Of a stretch of DNA of 64,000 nucleotides, positions 57,217 to 64,000 are shown in pieces. The translations under genes and the position numbers were made by a program. This DNA is from Meandrina meandrites (Eukaryota > Cnidaria > Anthozoa > Scleractinia > Meandrinidae), in contig OY855908.1 of assembly GCA_963693305.1 (NCBI GenBank), positions 22,245,493 through 22,309,492 on the forward strand, read 5' to 3'. How positions within the stretch are numbered: position 1 is the stretch's first letter; each line of letters begins with the position of its first letter. Below the pieces are notes generated by a model that ran no database searches, was not told where the DNA came from, and saw nothing but the letters and a program-made list of their open reading frames with translations.

Positions 57217-58365
57217 AGAGAACGGCGAACGCTGGGATCGGGGAATGAATCGCGAGAGACCTGAACGCTAGCGCAAAACGAAAGACGCGAGGGTGCAGAG
57301 GGCGGGGAACGAAAATCTTTTTCCATGCAATAATTTCCTTCTAAATTATTGGTATAAAAAAAGATAATAAAAACATAACAATTGTAAGCCTAACTTAAAG
57401 CATTCATATCTGTATTCTTGAAATAAAATCTACAATAAAAGGTTTATAAAAGCGCAATAAGAAGTACTTCGTGGGGGTGGGGTCTCCTGGCTGAAAACTT
57501 CATTGCTGTTTACTAGCTGAAAATAGGAAATTGGCATTAGCATTATATCGAGAATTGATGAGTATGTGAATACTTTTAATCCTGCAAAGGTTGGTGCTTG
57601 TATCAAAAATTGCACAGTTCAGGAGTTAAGCCGCCGGACTATGTTTTGGACAACAGTAATGAGAATGTCGCCAAACAAAGGTACAATCACGAATGGATCT
57701 GTAGGCATGTGAGCCTTGGTTTATTTCTTAGCCGTCCGATCCTCTGCAAAACAACAACGTAAAACAACTAAATTGTGTGTGTTTTGAACTGCGAAGGGTA
57801 AATTTCCATGGGTTTTTTCATATCTGTTTGAAACGCTCTCTTGACATATTCAGTCTGAGCAAGTTCTTAAGATAGACGACGAATAGATCAAGTTGATAAT
57901 TGCGGAATCCTGTTAAGATTGTTGCAAAAAAAAAAGTATAAAGTAAAATTTTATTTTACAGACCTCATTCAGCTAAAGGATTGAACATGCATGCTTGCCT
58001 CGATTCTATGTAAGAACCTGTGAAACAAACTCCTGGATGAGAGGAAGGTCCCCAAGCCGGAAGCTGGGAGAAGAATACGTTACAAGCTACATAAAATCTG
58101 ATGGCAAGGGATAGAAGGACGCGAGTAACAATGATTCTTGCCTATATACCTAAACGGAACCGCCCTAAAACCTCATTGGTTAGATTTTACGCAATCACGG
58201 TACTTGGTACCGATCGACCCAACGGGTTATCACAAAGGCATCACGTCGCGACATAAATAACATTGATGAATTGCCATAATGCTTGCTTTTATTTCTTTGC
58301 AATAAATATCCTTTTTCCTAGGTGTCTTAGCGTCGCCGTCTGTATTGTTTAGCTCCCTATTAATA
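57217..58365. other. no gene recognised
   Basis: AT-rich DNA; short open frames lack support. Confidence 0.3.
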
Positions 58366-58568
58366 ATGTTGCAACGAAATGTTGCACATCCGTCCACACG
58401 TGGGGACATCGCATCCTTGCAAAAGTTTGTCCCTGCGACATGTCTCATGAAGTTCAATGAGTTCAACTCAGTGCAACATGTTGCAGGGACAAACTTGTTA
58501 CAAAGTTCGTGTTGCACGGGCTTAAAATTATCAGCACACATAAGGGGACGCGTGAAAGTGTCGCTGCA
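58366..58568. mobile_element. foldback (long inverted repeat) element
   Basis: The arms pair around about 58455: AAGTTTGTCCCTGCGACATG at the left against CATGTTGCAGGGACAAACTT at the right, with further GTTGCA/TGCAAC matches outward. No coding capacity; the open frames on both strands here follow from the symmetry. Confidence 0.7.
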
Positions 58569-59577
58569 ACAAATCATCAGCAGTGGAATTTCATTTGGGA
58601 AATTTCAATTAAATGGCACTGTTACCTGGCTGAGTTTGAACCCTGACTGTTCTTGCATAAAGGTCATGTCAAACGTAAACAAACACCTGTAAAAGTCTCT
58701 TCAATTTGTTGAAATTAGGCAACTTGGCACTCGACATTTTCTCTGTCATAAATTATATATGGCGTTTTATTTAATCCGAGAAATAAGAAACAAGACGACG
58801 AAAAAACTTTCTTACACTTTTATTGAAACGTTTCTACCAAAAACTGACGAGTTTTAATCGTTCTACAGAAAATCGCTTGCAAGAGTTTGTCAAATGTGAA
58901 AACGACTTGAAACCGCAGGTACGTATCGCAGAAGGATGGCTCAGTAACTGTTAATTTATTTGATTGTTCTTAGTCATAGTAAAAAAATCTTTCATGAGAA
59001 GACCATTTTATAATGTGGGAGTAATGGCTTTTTTCACTTCTCTTAAAGTCTTTTACTAAAAGCCTGATCCCGGACAAATAGTGACAATTTACACGAATTC
59101 TATTGTTTTCGTCTGTTCTCTTTTGACAATGAGGTTCTGGTTATCAAATGTACAGTAATTTAAACATTCACGGCTAGTACGACGGCACTTGGTGTGGGCA
59201 AGCTTAATTGGCTGATGTTTCCGACTAGTTAACGAAACGTCTCGTATGATCTATCGCTTAACGTAAATCAAGAAATCAATTTATTACTGAGTTGTTTTTA
59301 ATAGAAGGCAGACGAATATATTACTCTTTAATGTTTATGTGAAAGTACTAGAAAGATAATAAATTATATGCTTCAGCTATTGGAGATTACAAATAGCTGC
59401 TAAATGAGCTACACTATAGAAGGACAAAATTACCTGAAGGAAATACGTTGATTTGTTTCTAGACTGGTACTTGAGTTAAATATGGTGTTTGATCCGAATT
59501 TTTTTTGTTGGTATGCACTTTTCATTTCTTTTTTCTCTTTATATTCCAGAGTGTCACCCTTCAACATTATATTTGGG

Positions 59578-61954
59578 ATGAATGCAAGTATCTTCATTGT
59601 CGTGCTGGGGATAATATTCGGCCTGTCTCAAGCAGCAGGTTAATATTGAACTGCATCAACTGTAATGAATAGGCATACTTGTACATCTTTAGCCTCCCAT
59701 TCACGTAAAAAATCTTTTGTCTATAAACATCCACACGAGGCTAAGGATGTATAAAGAATTGTTATTCAAATTTGGACGTCATTTATGCAAGGTGTCTATA
59801 TTAGGTACATGCTTACCATCGCATGGGATAGTAAAAAGCACCATGAAACAAAAAGACATCTCTTGATACTTTTGCTGGCTTACACATGCATGTAATAAGT
59901 GCAGTGATCCAAGTCTCTTGATGCTTTTTCGTGCTTATACCTGGAATAGCAATAAGTGCATTATACAAGAAATGATGTGTCCATCTTTGGCGGCTAAGTG
60001 CTATTTTTCTCGTTAAATTAACTTAAAATCCATAATTTGTTTAATATAAAAACGTTTATGACCATCGAAAGACTGTATTTGCATCAGGTATTCTCTTTCT
60101 GACTTCTGTATTTGGTTTATATGACTCAAGCAACCTGCTCCAGTCAGTCAAATAATGCATGGGGCTTTTTGCACGGGTTGGGGGAGAGCTCCCCTATGTC
60201 AATTGGTAAAATTGGGTGTTAAAATGTAAAATAGCTACCGGTAAAGTTATCGCGGTGCCGTTTAGGGTATTGCGCCAAAACATAACAGACAGACAGACAG
60301 ACAAACTATGTGCGATTCCTGTTAGGGGTAAAAATCATTTTGGGCCACACCCACTAATCGAAATTCTGGTACCTTAATTGGTTCTTTTCAAAATTTTCGA
60401 CGAGCACCCCTATCATTTTTATAGGGGAGTCCCCTGGGGGGCTTTGTCAATGGAAACATGCGTGCTTCTAGTTCCGATTGGTTCATTGCTACATGAGTGA
60501 TTTTGAGAGTTGTAATTCGCCTTATGTGATTACTTTGGTTCTGGTTTACGACAAATATCAGAACACCGTTACAAATTATTTCAAGTAATTAAATTTATGA
60601 AATTGAAACCAGATTTAACGTTTAGGCTACGTGTCCGAGTTTTCGGTTGCTCCTAGCTGACTTTCGCTTATAGAAATCGAAGGCGAATAGTGTAATTATT
60701 TTAGTTGAACTGCTAGTACGATTTTGTTTGTTTGCAGTTTGTTTTTTTCTGCCCATCATCAATTGCTTATGACGAAATTAAAAAACAAAACCAAAGAACC
60801 AATACGTTTTTACTCCAGAGTTTCAGTCTTTTGTCTCCTTTTTTTCTTTATCAGAACCTGCTCATCATGTACAAAGAAATAGAATGAACAAGAAGTCACA
60901 TGAAAAAATGATGTCCCGAGACAAACACAGAATGTTCAGAATAAAGGAGAAACCACTCGAGGAGAAAACTCCATCTCGCAAACACTTGGCGTACAACGAG
61001 GCGAGCAGTTCTATGATAAAGACCAAGCTGTTCGATAGTCTAGGAAGAATACCCTGGAGTAACAATCACCAAAACGTGGCATCTTATGTTGACGGAACAG
61101 GAGGCTTATCACAACAAAAGCTACTGGCTATCATGAACCAGTTAACCAATGATATCAGAGTGAACGGTCGGAAAATTACTCCACTCCAAACACAAATAGT
61201 ACAGCAATCATCAAATGGTGAAATCAACCCGACATCAACCATGAACGACATGCAACCTGACATGCAAAACAGCATGCAGGATGATATGCAGAGCAATAAG
61301 CAAAATGATATGCAGGATGACATGGGCGGAAATGAAATTAAACCTATAGATTTACCAATGAACCAGAAAGGAAGTAACGGTGGACAGATGATGCGACCTG
61401 GAATGTTTGAACGACTGATGTTTGGTGGACTCTCCCAGATTATGGGAGGAGGTAGAGGAAATAAGGGCTACTCAGATCCTGGCGGTGGAATGACTAACAT
61501 CCCTGGGTTATCATTCGACGGACCTAACAACAACGGAGTCATCAACCTTATGGAAAGTGAAAACGGACTAAAGCCAATGACTGGAATGAATGGAATGGGC
61601 GGCATGAATGGAATGCATGGTATGATGAATGGAATGGGTATGATGATGAATGGAATGGGTAGAATGAAGGGGAGAATGTGGGGAGGGGGGTCGTCTTTCT
61701 CCAGAAGGGGAGAAACCATTCCGTACAAAAAGAAAGTCCGATCAAAGCACAAATTATTTGGCCACGAGGGCAAGGCAACAGCCTCCATCCCAGACAAACA
61801 GGAAAATAGAATCTACAAACCTGTCCCTAATATAAAAACACACATTGGTGCCAATCAAAAAACTAAACAAGCTATTTTACCGTTAATACCTAATGATAGG
61901 GTGTCTGGAGGAAGGGCCCATTTGACGTCAAAATTACACGTAGGAGCTGGGTAG
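59578..61954 (+). CDS. secreted Met-rich protein, 386 residues, two exons
   Basis: Exons 59578-59638 and 60855-61954 join in phase 1. Exon 1 is a signal peptide (MNASIFIVVLGIIFGLSQAA) with donor GTTAAT. Exon 2 follows a pyrimidine-rich acceptor (TTTTTTCTTTATCAG). The mature protein starts with a basic His/Arg/Met region, then an AIMNQLTNDIRVNG segment, a DMQ repeat region with about eight Met (DMQPDMQNSMQDDMQ), a Gly/Met stretch of MNGMGGMNGMHGMMNGMG type (about residues 245-270), and a basic tail. There is no Cys. AATAAA occurs at 61983 and 62259. Composition suggests an extracellular, possibly copper-binding or sticky protein (inference). Confidence 0.85.
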
Positions 61955-61982
61955 AAGAACGTTCGTGTATAACTGAACGGTT

Positions 61983-61988
61983 CAATAA
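61983..61988 (+). promoter_or_regulatory. polyadenylation hexamer AATAAA
   Basis: Lies 29 bp after the stop of the Met-rich gene; a second candidate is near 62259. Confidence 0.5.
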
Positions 61989-62775
61989 AGTGGGCATATT
62001 GTACTTGTAAGAGGGATGTTTTGGCGAATATATTAGGTAATAACTGAGAAAAAAATGCTTCATTTAAGCTTTCGGACGAGAAACGTGAAAAGACCTGCCT
62101 CAAATGCTTTGGAAAGTTAATTTTGTATTGTATTACGTAAGATGGAAATACAAAAATACATGTATTGCTCAATTAAAATCATAATGTGTTCTTAAACCTT
62201 AGGCTTAAAGCTTTTTGGTCTGTGTAGTGTGTTAGTTTCCCTAGGACTGGTGAAATAAAGTGCAAAATTGGTCTTAATGAGGCACAATGACAATAAAAAT
62301 AACAACTTTATTTACTGAGGGTAATTTTTTTAACATTTTATTTTACTGAGGGTAATGACATGGGACAAACCAGCTGTGGCCCCGTCAAAAGCAAGACTAA
62401 TAAGACTGCAATTGTTTGGGTATAATTATTGATGAAAGACTTATTTATAAAAATCATACATAATAGAAAAAATTACTAGAAAATCTTCCACAAACTTGAC
62501 CTCAAAAGGATAAATATGTATTTACCAATCAAGTTTTAATAATTCTCTCATTAAGCCAGTAATAGATGTATTGAGGTTCTGCGTAGATTTGTTGTTTCCC
62601 TAAAGAGTCACAAAAGTCAATTGTATTGCAGACACATTCGCCAAAACACAGCGAGTTTAATGCAAATAAAGAAAAACAAACAAACAAAGGGGTCCACACG
62701 AACCAACAGCATTCGTCTGAAGTACCATCAGCCACTGGTCTCTTCACTTTCTTTTTTCTCTCTCCCTCGTAAAAG

Positions 62776-62907
62776 ATGGCGGATAAGGGGACTAGTAGAA
62801 ACAAATCTGCCTATTCCTCGATCAGAAACGAACCAATTGAGCCTTTGCAAAGAGCCGGTAGCTCTCCAGGAGCTAGTTCTGAGCTTACTGTCCCATTGCT
62901 CGTTTAA
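62776..62907 (+). CDS. small ORF with good start context, unidentified
   Basis: AAAGATGGCGG is a favourable initiation context. The frame runs 43 residues (MADKGTSRNKSAYSSIRNEP..., ending VPLLV) to a stop at 62905. A longer open frame lies antisense (62728-63123). Neither has support from splice sites or homology, so this is a candidate only. Confidence 0.2.
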   Translation: MADKGTSRNKSAYSSIRNEPIEPLQRAGSSPGASSELTVPLLV

Positions 62908-64000
62908 GCCTAAAAAACAACGCTGCTCCTTTCGGAAGGAAAACCACCCAGCAGGCTGCCACCGAACGGTCTGAGGACTTGGTTTTAAATCGCAACGGAC
63001 GAACATACGAAAATTTAAAGTGGCTCTGAAACCGCTCCAGAGAATTGTTTTCTCTTGGCTCTTGTATGTGCTAATTAATGCCGACCTAAGAAGTATTTTA
63101 CTAAGCTGTAGCAACTGCACCAAAATAAAATAACAGTGGCAGCTTTTCTTTCACTAGCGCGGCTGGAAGTATCAGTTGTCTTAATTACAAGTATCATTTA
63201 CCCCTTTCAATGATATTCCCGTCACCTGCAAGCTGCACTATTTATCGATATGGTAAAGAGAAGTTAGTTCTAGATCATATCGGCAATTTTCGATACCCAC
63301 TGCTCACTACCACTAAACACATTCTTCTAGAGTAGCAACTAAATTCCAAAATCAAACTGACAAAAATAAGTTACAGTATCACGTCAGAACCAACAGGCTA
63401 GGGATAGCAAATGAAAGGAGAAACCAAAAGTGCCTGGTTACTTTTGCAACTCCATTATATATCACTACGCGTCGATGCAAGAGGGCTCTTGCTTCTATCA
63501 AGTATGTTCTTTCCTTTTTCCTTCGCAGATGTTTATGAAATAATGCAAGAGTTTCGTAATGAAATTAACGCTTCACGCTTTTTAGCAATACAGTTTTTAA
63601 AGCCTCTGCAGAACTAGGAGAAATGCCATAAGCGTTCGTCCACAAGCAAGCAATGTAGCCAAATCAACAAACATCAAGTTTCGGTAGCTAATTCAAATCC
63701 CTTTGTTCTGCGGGTATTTTATTGTTGGTAAAGTTTGGAAAGCATCCACACCAGAAAACTTAAAAGAGTTTCTGACACTCGCGCTTATTGATTCCTGTTG
63801 AAAATGTCAAATGGTATATAGGTTTTCATTGTTCGAACTTGACGACGGAAACCTTTAGGCAGTTAATTATTTATTGGCAAACTAAAGAAGAAAGTTCTTT
63901 AAAATGGAGTATGACGTCATTCAATCAACATCTTGAAGAAGAAGAAACCAAATATTTCCCGCAATTGGTACGGTTTTATGGCAGAATAATGTTATAACAA
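62908..64000. other. no gene recognised to window end
   Basis: Several short open frames on both strands (for example 63411-63617 plus) lack signal peptide, splice or homology support. Confidence 0.3.

Noticed and set aside
56515..57271. Arg/Phe-rich and Ser/Ala-rich frames
   Set aside because: Products of the GGAATCGGAAGC subrepeats of a hAT-like MITE.
58230..58692. Two 115-codon frames on opposite strands sharing peptides
   Set aside because: Symmetry of a foldback element makes both strands similar; not coding.

Overview
The window reads as animal (metazoan) nuclear DNA, most likely from an anthozoan cnidarian such as a stony coral. It is AT-rich and intron-rich, with small exons separated by kilobase introns. 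It carries NK-like homeobox genes, eukaryotic tRNA-Arg genes, a tRNA-derived SINE and several MITE families whose consensus I associate with coral genomes. The organism call is inference from memory of those repeats; no database was searched. All multi-exon models were assembled by eye from splice signals and reading phase, and none has transcript support.

The main content is a set of at least five genes for secreted, compositionally extreme proteins that I cannot assign to a named family. Each starts with a very short exon holding a signal peptide and ending in a phase-1 intron. On the minus strand: a His/Gly/Tyr/Pro-rich protein (1516-4349), a second His/Pro-rich protein (8322-10563) with spare or duplicated last exons next to it (7538-7728 and 6689-6829), an orphan signal-peptide exon (12637-12727), and a 499-residue protein with an Asp/Glu tail (13745-19146). 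On the plus strand: a 197-residue secreted protein (44235-51922) and a Met-rich 386-residue protein (59578-61954). Composition, shared architecture and clustering suggest an extracellular-matrix, mineral, metal-binding or adhesive toolkit. That function is inference.

Between these groups lies a pair of related two-exon NK-like homeobox genes on the minus strand (23742-25707 and 35685-37703). Each has an eh1-type repressor motif in exon 1 and a homeodomain in exon 2. A decayed copy of exon 1 (21254-21394) shows a third member once existed.

The rest is repeat-rich. A LINE with long ORF (46133-49051) sits inside a MITE inside an intron of the 197-residue gene, flanked by a 9-bp target-site duplication. 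There is a decayed LINE (about 5040-6200), a decayed Penelope-like element (about 16880-17850), two TTAA-flanked foldback MITEs, a 310-bp TCGAA-rich MITE, a 716-bp hAT-like MITE and a SINE. A tandem duplication of about 1.65 kb (51009-52671 and 53520-55584) duplicates both the last exon of the 197-residue gene and a tRNA-Arg(TCG) gene. Regions 30.1-35.6 kb and 38.8-43.0 kb look mostly empty.
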